The notes under the pieces are model-generated. The model searched no databases, was not told where the DNA came from, and was given only the letters and a program-made list of their open reading frames with translations. This document shows positions 33,000 through 44,430 of a stretch of DNA of 64,000 nt, one piece after another. The stretch is from Isoetes taiwanensis. Lineage: Eukaryota; Streptophyta; Lycopodiopsida; Isoetales; Isoetaceae. The position numbers and the translations under genes were made by a program. The stretch spans positions 229,501-293,500 of the forward strand of contig JAJEKV010000096.1 of assembly GCA_021234155.1 (NCBI GenBank), read 5' to 3'. Within the stretch, counting starts at the first letter, position 1; each line of letters starts with the position of its first letter.

Positions 33000-35900
33000 A
33001 AGAAGGCGATGGCCGCTACAACCAAACAAGTTGAAGGGGGAACCAAGCAACCCTCCGCCATAGCTCAGGGAGAGCCCAGTTCGGTAAGTAAGAAAAACTT
33101 TGTCGGGCAAGTTATCCGTTTACTTGGGAAAATAAATAATAGAAACGTCATTGTTCTTATTGACTCTGGGAGTACTGACAATTTCATTTCTGCAGACTTA
33201 GCACAAGAACTAAAGATGGAAATGGTTCAAGTGGCACCATACGAAATTGAGACTGAAGCTGGGAAACAGATTCAGCATTGGAGCCACGGGGTGGCTGGTC
33301 TGCACTCGACCATTGGAGACTATGAGGAAACAATGAGTTTTGACTTAGCAAAATTGACCAGATTTGATGTGATACTAGGTATCAAATGGCTTTAAATGGT
33401 CAAATTGATTGGAAAAAACATTTGTTAGTTATTTCTAGGGGAGGGAAGGAGATTACCTTCAGGGTACTCCTTTCCCCCAAGTTAATAATGGCTAGGCAAG
33501 CCAAACATTGTTTCCGTTCCAACATTAATGAAAAATATTTTGTCTATGTTCTTGACTCCCCCATAGATTCAATGCAAATAAATGCTATGGACAAGGATAA
33601 CAAGCTTGAAAGTTTGCTTAATAAATATAGGGATGTGTTCCCAGAAGGAGTACCATTGAGAGAAATCTAAAACGAGATAGAATTGGAACCAAGAACTAAG
33701 CCAGTGGCCAGGGCACCATATAGATTTAGCCTCCTGGAGCAAGAAGAGGTCAAAGAACAAATTCAAGAATTGCTCCAAAAGGGTTTCATAAGGCCTAATA
33801 AGTCACCATTTGGGGCGCCTGTCATCCTTGTAAAGAAAAAGGATGGGAACATGCGCATGTGTATCGATTATAGGGTTTTGAATAAAGCCACCATTAAAGA
33901 TCGCTACCCAATGCCTAGAATTGATGATATCATGGATCGATTGGTGGGGGCAAAATATTTCTCCAAGATCGACCTAAGAAGTGGATATCACCAAATTAGC
34001 ATTAGGGGAGGAGATGAACCCAAAACGGCCTTTCGAACCAACCAAGGGCATTTTGAATTTGTGGTCATGCCCTTTGGATTAATAAATGCCCCAGCCACAT
34101 TTATGCGGCAGATGAACACTGTTTTTCAGGGGTATCTAGACAAATTTATCCAAATATTCCTGGATGAAGAGGAGCACTTGGAACACTTGGAAAAGGTATT
34201 GATGACACTCTGGGAGCACAAACTTTATGCCAAAATTTCCAAATGTGAATTTCTAAAACAACAAGTGGCATACCTGGGACACATAGTCTCGGAAAAGGGT
34301 TTGGCCCCAGAGCTGGACAAAGTACGAGCCATAAGGGAATGGCCAGAACTTATAGATGTTCCCGATACAAGAAGTTTCTTGGGCTTAGCCACTTATTATA
34401 GGAAATTCATTCCAAAGTTTTCAAGGTGGCTGCCCCCCTTACAGACCTACTTAAGAAAGATCAACCCTTTGTATGGGGGAAGGAGCAAAAGATGTCCTTT
34501 GAAAATTCAAGTGAACCAATTCTGAAAATTCTGGATTTAAATTTGCCCTTTCAAGTTTATATTGACGCATGTGGACAAGCTCTGAGAGCAGTTCTAATGC
34601 AACAAGGGCATGTTGTGGCTTACGAAAGTTGTAAACTAAATCCGGCAGAAAGGAACTATGCCACATATGAACAAGAGTTGTTGGCCATAGTTCATGCCTT
34701 AAAAACTTGGTGACATTACTTAAGGTCAGGGACCAATAAAGAGCCACGCAAGTTTATTGTGTTCACTGATCATAAACCATTGAAATTTCTGCAAAGTCAA
34801 GCAAAAATAAGTCCCAGACAAGCGCGCTGGTTGGATTTCTTACATGAATTTCACTTTGAGATTCGGCACACCCCTGGGAAAGATAACCCAGTTGCAGATG
34901 CACTTTCCAGAATAAAATACATTAATTAAATGACATCTCTAGAATGGGATCACTTCCAACAAATCAGGGATTTGTATGAGAAGGATCAAGATCCATTTCA
35001 TTCCAAAAGAGAAGGTTCTCTTTGAGCACGAAATGACGATATATGGTTCTATAAGGGATGGATTTGTGTTCCCTTAGTAGAGAATCTTAGGAAGGAGATT
35101 CTTTACGAATTCCATAATACCCCGCAAGCAGGGCTTGGGGGGAGTGGAAGACATATGAATTGGTTAAAAGACAATTCTTTTGGCCTGGTATGAAACAAGA
35201 TGTAAAATCTTATGTATCACAGTGCCAGATATGTCAGGCGGTAAAAACAGATCATGGCAAAATGCCAGGATTATTACAACCGTTACCCATACCTTTGGAA
35301 AGGTGGGGATGCATAAGTATGGATTTCATAGTTGCACTCCCACGATCCAATCGACAACACACCCAAGTGCTAGTGATGGTCGATTGTCTGACAAAGTATA
35401 CAAAGTTCTTAGCATTACGAGGTGATGCTACTAGACAGGATGTGGCCAAGGAGTACCTACGGATTGTGTATGTTTGGTCTGCCACGAAGAATTGTAAGCG
35501 ATCGGAACTCTAAATTCACGGGGCACTTTTGGAAATATTTCATCAAGGGGTTAGGAGTAAGCCTCAGTATGAGTAGTGGAAATCACCCCCAAACTGATGG
35601 ACAAACAGAACGAATTAACATGATCCTGGAGGATATGTTAAGAAGTTTTGTATTTGAAAAATAGTCCAAGTGGGAGGAATATTTTCCCTTTGTATAATTT
35701 GCTTACAACAACGCATACCACACAGGAACCAAAATGAGCCCCTTTATGGCAATGATGGGTAGGAACCCAAGATCATATACTGGGACTAACCAAGCCTTGA
35801 AAACTGATGCAACTATCCATATGTTGGAAGATATGCAAGCCATATTATAACAGTGTAGGGCAAACTTAAAGAAGGCTTAAGATCGAGCCAGGCTAAATGC

Positions 35901-36380
35901 CAACAAACATCATAGGGAGGTAACCTTCAAGGAAGGTGAGTATGCATTCTTACGAATAGTTTACCCCTCGGCACTCAAGGTTGGGACCTTGAAGCCATTA
36001 GTCAAGGGAAAGATTCCCAAATTGACGCCCCGTTATGCTGGACCCTTCAAAGTGTTAAGAAGGATCAATGAGACAGCATATGAGTTAGAGCTTCCAGATG
36101 GGATAAGAGTGCATCCTGTCTTCCATGTAAGCCAACTCAAGAAAGCGATATTGTCCACGGTTAACGTAATTGCTCCAGTGACAATACCCCTAGCCCTTAG
36201 CTCTGAAACTCCTGAGGCGATTCTAGACACTCGCATTCAGAAGCTGCGCAATAGAGATATTACAGAGTACTTGATCTTATGGTGAGGTCAATCACTCTCC
36301 GAGGTCACATGGGAGAGTGAAGAGTACGTGCAGCAAAACCCTCATTTGACTCAAAATCCGTGGAGGCCACGGAAAGATTA
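33000..36380 (+). pseudogene. gypsy Pol with chromodomain-like tail, broken
   Basis: The protease motif VIVLIDSGSTDNFIS lies at about 33150. The RT core is open from 33683, with [20 protein letters not shown] and [13 protein letters not shown]. The active-site YxDD is damaged: the sequence reads FLDE (34157-34168) and then jumps to EHLEHL, with loss of the second Asp and about eight residues. RNase H has YIDACGQALRAVL and NYATYEQELLAIVHAL. The integrase has CQICQAVK, MDFIVALPRS, SDRNSKFTG and NHPQTDGQTER, so the Asp-Asp-Glu positions are identifiable. The tail reads [14 protein letters not shown], then a chromodomain-like [12 protein letters not shown]...SEVTWESEEYV. Several frameshifts and stops. 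Confidence 0.85.
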
Positions 36381-36616
36381 GTCGAGTCAATATGAGGTTA
36401 GTTACCTAGTACAATAAAATATGGGCTTGCATCAGGGATGGCAAGTAAGGACATCCGCAAACTACGAGCTACGAAACCGTGGTCACGAGGTGACCCAGGG
36501 AACGGGTTTCCGAAGGGACTAGATGACGAAATCATGGTCACGAGGTGGCCCAGGGAATGGGTTTTGGATTATACTCCCACAATCCTTGGGGACCAAGGAT
36601 TTGAAAGGGCGAGGTA

Positions 36617-37059
36617 TGTTATGAACATGTTAAAATACATGGGGCAAGGTAAACTAAATTAAAAATCATTAGCTATGCAAATATGTAGCATAATAACCAA
36701 CAGCCAACAGCCATCGGGCTGGGCTGTGGCGCAGGCAGCCTCCCGGATCTGCCTTCTGAGGCATCGATTAGATCCCAGGAGGGATCTAGAAGCAGAGGAC
36801 TGATCAATTTGGCCAAATCGGCCCCTGGGCTTCAAGGAGAGCTCTTCACATTCCCATTTCATGCCCTGTATTTAAAGCCCATATAGGGGGTAGCAGACTG
36901 TAACCTTAGCCATTCTTGATCAATTCTGTAAGCGCCAGCATCAATCTGAGTATTCAGGAAGGACTAAAACACTGTGGAGGAATCAGGGATTCCGAGGGCA
37001 GGGGCGGAAGATGTAAATTGATGCGCTTTGTAGCTTCTTTGAAGCCAAGATCCATTTCA
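36617..37059 (+). repeat. gypsy 3' LTR
   Basis: Starts TGTTATGAACATGTTAAAAT and ends CCATTTCA, 443 bp. It lacks the segment around 31165-31200 of the 5' LTR and carries scattered substitutions. A purine-rich tract (GGATTTGAAAGGGCGAGG, about 36597-36614) lies just upstream, as expected for plus-strand priming. Confidence 0.9.
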
Positions 37060-37215
37060 ATAGAACTTCGGATTAAACAGATATCGGCTTTGAATTAGAT
37101 TCAGTAGGTTATGGGGTTAAGCTCTACTGGTTTAGAGTTTAAGGGTTTAGCTTTTAAGGGTTTATGGTTCGAGGATTTACCATATCATAAACAACTGAAA
37201 GGACATAACATACAG
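37060..37215. repeat. minisatellite units, right of the gypsy insertion
   Basis: Continues the repeat found at 30960-31091: one full unit from CTTCGGATTAAACAGATATC to AAAGGACATAACATACAG, then the start of another at CTTCGGATTCAACAAATTTC (about 37217). The unit length is roughly 150 bp. Confidence 0.8.
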
Positions 37216-37973
37216 CTTCGGATTCAACAAATTTCATAGCAATCATGTAATCGATCACATCAAACAAACTGGTTAGACTTGGGTCTATGAAATCACATAT
37301 CTCCCATTTCACACACCCACTTTTCAATTGCAATTATGTTGACTATGCCTAAGATCTGTCATATTCGATAAAAGCATATACTGTCACACCAATACCCTAC
37401 ACTTTAGACATTCCATTGTCTCTCCATTCCATGTACATCCATGACTACATCTATCCATTCCACACGTCCATGACTAATGCTGGACATCGCCGAGCTCACG
37501 TTTTTAGTGCTATCATCTATATATAGTACTAAAATCAAAATAAGATGATAGTTTGTGCGCAATTATTGTTGCATGTGAGAACTCTTATTATAGACTGTCG
37601 ATCTAAGAGTGAAAGGATGCAATGGTTTTTCTCTTTTACGATGCCGCAAATATTGCACCCAAAATTTATTTCTGGCACAACCGTTCAATCACAGATATAG
37701 TTCGTGATTTATTGGAGATTCTGTGTGCGAAGGTAAGAATGAGACATAATGTGTGCTGTTTGAATGTGATGTACGCGGTTAAGCTTATCTGTGCTTCTCT
37801 GCATATAAATTTTTCTTATTTTGCAGTGTAAATCTAACAAGTAGTATTACCAAGGGAGCAGTCATGTAGTTAAAAGGTCATCCCCTGGTCCTGCACGATA
37901 TTAAAAACATCCTTTCTACAGTTGGCATTTGCTAACTCCTTTTGTAACTCCAGAGAATCATTCTTTGCGAGCT
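37216..37973. other. spacer with weak exon-like sequence
   Basis: A 69-codon open segment at 37622-37831 has no recognisable motif. It contains a GT after TGTGCGAAG (about 37731) and a TTATTTTGCAG acceptor-like site (37816-37826). It may be degraded gene sequence; I cannot assign it. Confidence 0.3.
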
Positions 37974-38460
37974 ATAACATTGTTCATCTGCACGGAAGTT
38001 GCCAAATTCGCATTTACTATTATGCAGTCTGCAGGATTTTTACCTTACATTGGCCCATCTAATAAGCCACCCAGAAAGTCAGGAGATAGCATGAAGCTTT
38101 TTGGTCATACAGTGGTAGTGCCCACAACAACAAAGCCGATTCCTGCACTAATTTGAAAGGTCGATAAAGGTAAATGCTATATAATGATACTTGCTTCAGT
38201 ATTCCATTTGTATGTATAACATTGTTCATCTGCACAGAATTTAACAAATTCGCATTTACTATTATGCAGTTTGCAGGATTTTTACCTTATATTGCCCCCA
38301 TCTAATAAGCAACCCAGCAAGTCAGGAGATAGCATGAAGCTTTCTGGTCATACAGTGGTAGTGCCCACAACAACAAAGCCGATTCCTGTAGTAATTTTCA
38401 AAGGTGGATAAAGGTAAATGCTATATAATGATACTTGCTTCAATATTCCATTTGTATGTA
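37974..38460 (+). repeat. 242-bp tandem duplication of an exon-like segment
   Basis: Two units, 37974-38215 and 38216-38460, start ATAACATTGTTCATCTGCAC. The first unit is open as GFLPYIGPSNKPPRKSGDSM followed by KLFGHTVVVPTTTKPIP. The SMKLFGxTVVV phrase resembles a short conserved motif in plant LHY/REVEILLE-type single-MYB proteins, but no MYB domain is nearby. The second unit keeps the KSGDSMKLSGHTVVV text with frame damage. Probably a pseudogene fragment duplicated in place. Confidence 0.5.
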
Positions 38461-38699
38461 GTAGCTATGTTATAAATAAACAATGCTCTTGAAATTAAAG
38501 CATCACGAAATATAAACCTCTAAAATGAGATGAAATTCCGGATTCTGGAGATTGTGACCAAAATGTGACTGGAGTGGAGCAGATGATCCTGAAAAAACAT
38601 AGAAAAAAGGAACAATATCCTCCCAACTTTAGACCACCCATTCAAAACGTTACCATTTTAGCATCCATTTGTTCCTGAACATCTTGGGAATGGACAATG

Positions 38700-39205
38700 C
38701 CCAGGATATATGCTAGAATTTATGAAGCATATGTATGCTGGACTACCAGTGATGCCCAATCCTGATGATGGTCAGTGTTCCAGATCCACCACACCAGAAT
38801 ATTCACGAATATTACGTGCAGGTGCTCTTGCTTATGCAAAGTACATGGAAGGGTTTCCTGGAATGCCATGCTTGCGGCTTGTACTCAGCATGGAGACCTT
38901 GAAAGAGCTCGGAAGCTCTTTAATCAAATGCCAGCACATGACGTGGTGTCATTGAATACAATGATAATGGCACGTGCACAAGATGGAGATATCGATTAGG
39001 TTTGGAAGTGTTTTGATTAAATGCCAACACAAGATGTTGTTTCATGGAATGCATTAATTGGTGTTTATTCTAGCTATCGACATCTAGAGAAGGTATTGGA
39101 ACTATATAAGAAGATGTGTAATCAAGTATTGAAGCCAGATGAGGCCACATTTGTTAAAATTGTTGAGACATGCACTAAAACTGGAGCGCTAACTCAAGGG
39201 AACCT
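38700..39205 (+). pseudogene. PLS-type pentatricopeptide repeat fragment
   Basis: Repeats read RVSWNAMLAACTQHGDLERA, then VVSLNTMIMARAQDGDID (stop) and DVVSWNALIGVYSSYRHLEK with LELYKKMCNQVLKPDEATFV. The spacing of about 31-35 residues and the W-N-A-x-I/L motifs are those of plant PPR proteins that act in organelle RNA processing. Stops at about 38998 and 39018 and a frame switch before 38850 show that it is broken. No signal peptide or C-terminal E/DYW domain is visible. Confidence 0.75.
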
Positions 39206-39920
39206 GAAAGACACAAAATGTGCTGCATTTTTTTTTAATCCTCATTGCCATTTATCCATTGATGGATGGCATCGATCTGGTTTCCTTCTATTGTTGTAGC
39301 ATGCATCCAATTCTCAGTTCTGTTGGTTCTTTTCTATGTTGCCTAATACTTGTGAATTTTTGTGGCATAGCGAATTTTGTGAATTCCATTGGTTGCACTC
39401 TTATTTTAAGGGAGTGACATATACTTGAGAAGGCTGGGTATGGTGTTCATACTCATTGAGCTTGTGCACAACTGTAGATACCTTACCTAGCTAGGATAAA
39501 AACTCAAAAAAAAAAAGGATGCAGTTTGGTTATGGATGCTGCACTATGCTTGATCATTCAGATTGCATGTTGTAAACATCATTTAGCTTGAATAACTGGA
39601 AGTTATCTCTTAAAAATAAGCATGAGACGTGTAAACTGTACATTCTGCTTTATGACCCTTTCTCATGTGTATTATGTCTCTCCAAAGGAACTTTTTTAAA
39701 GTATCAAAGCAACCAGAAGACATGTGAGTCTGGATTTTGAACCTATGGCATAATCTGTTCACGGGCCTAAGTTTAAGGTTCCAATGCTTCTGGAAAACCT
39801 ATGATTGGTAAAAATAACTGACTCAGAAAAAGGATCTATAGTTGACCTCTCTATAGTGCTGGTCATGGCACATGCATTTTGACTATTTTGGAAGGATACA
39901 GGCTATTAAAGTCCAGAATA
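39206..39920. other. non-coding
   Basis: AT-rich, no gene seen. One membrane-like chance ORF (39220-39417) has no other support. Confidence 0.4.
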
Positions 39921-39924
39921 GAAT

Positions 39925-40420
39925 AAGAATAAGAATGATTTTTTATCGCCCACTTAGACCAATCGGCCTATGGGACCCAGAAGGAGCGCAGCAAACTAAT
40001 TACTGTCCGGGTTAAAAAACCCCCGCCCTGAAGGGTTTTCGAGGGAAAAACCGTGGCAGTAATAAGAATGCTGTCAAACTGTACAAGTATACATCATCAT
40101 GAAATAAATGTATATATACATGTCAAGTGTGTGCCCGAGGACATAGCTGATCTCGCATGTCCATAACCTCCTGAAGGTATGATCCCAGCACCCGTACGGA
40201 TGCTGTGCTCAATGTCACATGTAGCGGCTGGCCAGGCCTGACCAACTCAGCATAGCGCGTCCGAATTTGATCATATGCTGGACAACTTTGAAGGGTATGA
40301 GATTCATCCTCAATGACTCCCATTTGGCAGCATTGACAGAGGATGTCCTGGCGTGGCTCACCAATCCATCTGCCCATCTCAATTCGAAGATGATGTGGTA
40401 AGAATCTCTGGGGTGTAATA
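39925..40420 (-). mobile_element. 5'-truncated LINE (non-LTR retrotransposon) 3' end
   Basis: The minus strand carries the C-terminal zinc region of a LINE reverse transcriptase: GRWIGEPRQDILCQCCQMGV, EDESHTLQSCPAYDQIRTRY (40377-40240), ending at a stop at 40123. The 3' UTR contains a hairpin (39999-40063). The element ends in an ATTCTT-type repeat tail (about 39925-39945 on the plus strand as AATAAGAATAAGAATG). The 5' end is truncated near 40420. I could not find a clear target duplication. Confidence 0.7.
39999..40063 (-). repeat. LINE 3'-UTR hairpin related to the 27-29 kb hairpins
   Basis: Arms ATTACTGTCC and GGCAGTAAT enclose GGGTTAAAAAACCCCCGCCC and AGGGTTTTCGAGGGAAAAAC. The centre is nearly the same as at 27674 and 28928, although the outer arms differ. 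Confidence 0.75.
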
Positions 40421-40804
40421 GGAAGGGCAGGAAGTGGAATATATTATGTGAAAGGGAATATTGACATTTTTTTTGTAACTTGTGTTGCAGGTTGACCTGC
40501 AAATGTAAACTCTGTGATATGGAAGGAAGTTCTGTGCATGGGCAAAGATTGGACGTGGGTTGTGCAGCTCTGATGTGCAGGTGCATCTAGCATGTATTAC
40601 CTATCCTTCTGCTCATACATAGTGTGCCTCCATAGCCATAGCTGGGCCCCTATATCACTCACAGCAGCTCCTTGCCTCACGAAAAGTAGTCCTCATTTCT
40701 TTATATTACATTGTGGTCCTTGAGACATATTCATGGTTTTCTTCTTGCATAATGTTGGAACAGTTTTTTATATCTTGGTATCTTGGTTATCCTTTTGTTT
40801 GACA

Positions 40805-40829
40805 CTGTTTTTTTTTTTTTTTTTTTTTC
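40805..40829. repeat. poly(T) tract
   Basis: A run of about 22-25 T residues in AT-rich spacer; no associated element recognised. Confidence 0.7.
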
Positions 40830-43800
40830 CAAATGTCACATTGTTAGTTCTGCTTGTAGAATTGCAACGTAGATTTAGACATGCATTATATTGCTAGGTA
40901 ATTATTGCTTTAGAATCGTATCGATGCAATCAATAAATGGATCAGACTTTGCATTAGGCTTTGCATTACGGCATCTCCTGATTGTTCATATTGCATTAAC
41001 AAATGCGTATGGGTGGTAACCGGTATAATTGCTAGCAAAAGATGCGATGTAGACAATGTGAAGTTCGCAGTGGCTGATCCTTTTTCTTGTCAGATCACAG
41101 GGTGTTGTTCAAGCAGCTTGCAGTTGCTTGCTTAACCTATTAAGAATGTTAAACCACATGGGCAGGAAGCCTCGCATTGTTGTAGTCTCTAATACTCCAA
41201 CTAATGTGTCTAAGAATAAGTAGTTACTGGGTTCATCATATGAGACATATTGCTTTTCCATGTAATGTAGCTGCATACTACCTGATGGTTGGACAATCAT
41301 GTTACAAGCATCCAATTTAGCCCAGTAAAATTACCAGTCCACCTAAATATATGTAGTACTCTTAAATTGAACTTGGGTATATCTAGGTAGGTTTATGTGC
41401 ATATCATAAGCATTTGGTGGTACCTGCAAAATACGTTATCGTTTGAGGTATATCTACGTATGTTTATATGCATATCATGAGCATTTTGTGATACTTGCAA
41501 AATAAGTTGTCTTCTGCCAAGGATCCTTCCACATCATTTTTCTTTTGCATGTGAAGGACTTAGATGTAGGAGCACAATTTGATGATGAGTTAATAAATGC
41601 AGAAGATGATGGCTCGGTGGAGGACGTCAGAGATGCAACCTTGCAAATGGAAATGAAAAGGTTGTAGATGCATCAGAAGGCATCAATAACATCACAGATC
41701 TGAGCTTAGAACGGACGGAGGCAAGTGTCCAATGTGGTTGGCTTGCATAAGTGTGCTACAGTTGAGGAAATGGGGGAAGCTGCATTGGCTGAGACTAATA
41801 TGGAATCCTTATAAGTGAGAAGGTCGATTCAAGATTATGTAAAGGAGCACGGTAACGTTGTAATAATGCAGACTCAATTTGATTTTGTTAAACATATGGG
41901 TAATGCATCATTTCAATTTTTAGATCTGGTTATCTTATGAAGAATGTCTGTAAACAGGTCCTCAAAAGATTAGAACATTTCCTGCAGGGCAGTTTTACAA
42001 GCGTGGATTTGTATTTGTAAGAGCACAGTAGGATGGATTTGGCAATGAAATGTATAAGGTTCTAAATGCAGCTGGTTTAGTCCAGTAAAATTATCAGTCC
42101 ATCTAGAGATATGTAGTACTCTTTAAAAAATGTGTATCTAGCCTTAATAGCATTCTACAAATTACAAGTTTCCCTTATAGCTTGCAACACTAGATTTACA
42201 ACTTTTTTTTATAGCCCTGCAACACTAGGCTCGGTTTGCATTAAAATATACTAAAACATACAATTTCCCTTATAGCATACATGTTTAAGGGGCATTGCTT
42301 GGGCTTGCAAATAAGAAATGCTTTTCGACTATGATTGTCAAATACTAATGCGAGTCTAAACACTACATGCAAATTGGATAACACCTACCCCAAAAATAAG
42401 TGGCAACCATCTTCATCATATAAAAGCTTTACCTAAACATTGGGATGATGGAAAATATGATGTTCGAGTGAAATTGCCACAACTAAATGAGCCTAATTGA
42501 AAGTCATTTCATCTTTTTTTTTTTGCTCAACATGTTCCTTATCTTCTCCACATTAATATACTCTTCGTGTGTTCACTAATCTAATGGAATGTTATAGAAT
42601 GGCCTATCAATATATGTTCAAGACATACTAACAATAATGACGACGACGACATAATAATAGTACCTGCTAGATATTTTTGAGATAGAATTCATGTTCGGCT
42701 AGAACATCAAAAGAATAAGAATTAGGGGCAAACTCACTTGCAACACGTAAATATTCACTCATAATTATATACCATTGCAATTGCTCTTAGACATTAGAGG
42801 CACTAGCCATAACACACGCAAAAGCTTTTACATCCGTTACCGACTTACAAACATTTATTTTCAAGGTAAAGGGCTTAATCCATATGCTATACTTTAGTTG
42901 TGTTTATTAAAAAATATCATTTCTAATAGGTTCCCAACTTATACAATTTTGGGTACTTTAGATGGTGTAAAGTTAAATTCATAAGTTTTATCAGTTTTTA
43001 ATTTATGCCTGACAAAAAGCCCAACAACGCTGGGCATATTCTCTAGTATTGTTCATAAACTTGTCCCTTCCAACATGAACTTTTGCATGATGTCAATATG
43101 ACAAGCACCACGCTCCTTCTAGAAGCATGATAATGTAATGAGGTTTTGATGATAATGTTCAAAATTTGCAAAAGATGTCATATCAAATGACATTAGCTTT
43201 TGGTCTCCTTCAATTTCGTTAAGCAATGGACAGAAAACCTAAGAAATCTATAATACAAATTCAGACTTAACTATATAAGTGAAAAGCAGCCAATTGCATG
43301 CCCTACGCAGTTGTCCAACTATTATGTGCAATGTTCAAGTCAAAGTGATCTCCATGACCAACTAATAAATGTGCCCAACCATTGGGTGCAATGCTAAGGC
43401 CGCTTCCCCTTCAAAAGCATGGCATAAAAAATGCTAAGTCTCGTCGTAATCAAGATTCTTTACAGATATCCTCTCAATGTTTGGTGTTCAATTTTGATTT
43501 GCTTGTTTTTTACTACGCTATTATAACCTTGGTTCGGAAACTTTTTAAGCACAATCGACACATTTCCTGCTGGATCTAGCCCAACCTACCAGCTACATAC
43601 TCACACTCTATTCCTAGCAAACGTAACCAAAACAATTGCTATTTTTAGGAGGAAATTTTCCTGCTATTTCTAAACTATATTGTTAATTTTCAGATGTATG
43701 CGTTAGGTTACAAGAATGTTCATAAACTTGTTCCTTCCATAATGAATTTTTGCATGATATAATAAGACAATTTTGCTTCTAGCATGGCAATATAATGAGA

Positions 43801-43949
43801 TTTGCTCTACGATGATAGATAAACCTAAAGGTACCTTGAAGATGCATGAGAAGGTGATATGTTTTAGAATAAATAGGTTCATGGCTATGGTTCCATATGA
43901 CAATGCAAAAGATGGCATAATCAAATGCATTGGGCTTTTGGTCTCCTTC
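40830..43949. other. intergenic with short degenerate duplications
   Basis: No gene that I can support. A tandem pair of about 95 bp lies around 41375-41510 (GTATATCTAGGTAGGTTTAT and GTATATCTACGTATGTTTAT). A sentence-like coding scrap (GEAALAETNMESL, about 41772) sits in 41560-41900 and may be exon debris. CAGTAAAATTAYCAGTCCAY recurs at 41324 and 42087. Confidence 0.4.
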
Positions 43950-44430
43950 AATTTTGTCTCTTAATGGGTTACTAATGACGCTTACATCAAAATCGCTAGT
44001 GTCTGAGGACCGTGGAGCAAAAACTTGCATCACTACTTGCCTTTTACATAACACAAAAGTTGAGTTCCCACCTTCAATTCTAGTTGATAATCTTCTTGAA
44101 AAGTGAACTCAATCTATATCTGCGCGTCTAGGGTCTTTCTCCAATAGCTACGAATTTTGTCTCTTAATGGGTTACTAAGGACGCTTACATCATTGCACGT
44201 CTAGAGTCTTTCTCCAATAGCTACAAATTTTGTCTCTTAATGGGTTATTAATGACGCTTACATCAAAGTCGCTAGTGTCTGAGGACCGCGGAGCAAAAAC
44301 TTGCATCACTACTTGCCTTTTATATAGGACAAGTTGAGTTCCCACCTTCAATTCTAGTTGATAATCTTCTTCTTGTAAAAGTGAACTCAATCTATATCTG
44401 CACGTCTAGGGTCTTTCTCCAATAGCTATA
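43950..44430. repeat. partial triplication of an exon-like segment
   Basis: The phrase AATTTTGTCTCTTAATGGGT recurs at about 43952, 44153 and 44226. The following 200 bp (GACGCTTACATC ... GGGTCTTTCTCCAATAGCTA) is present twice in full and once truncated. On the minus strand it reads VVMQVFAPRSSDTSDFDVSV in two copies. I do not recognise the protein. Confidence 0.7.

Larger units (their letters stand above)
31092..37059 (+). mobile_element. Ty3/gypsy chromovirus-type LTR retrotransposon
   Basis: Two LTRs with TG...CA ends bound the element, and the flanks read GTAGA (31087-31091) and ATAGA (37060-37064), a 5-bp duplication with one mismatch. The primer-binding site TGGTATCAGAGC (31570-31581) follows the 5' LTR by one base and fits initiator tRNA-Met. 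Domain order is Gag, zinc knuckle, protease, RT, RNase H, integrase, then a chromodomain-like tail. LTR divergence is visible but modest, and many stops interrupt gag and pol, so it is an old inactive copy. Confidence 0.92.
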
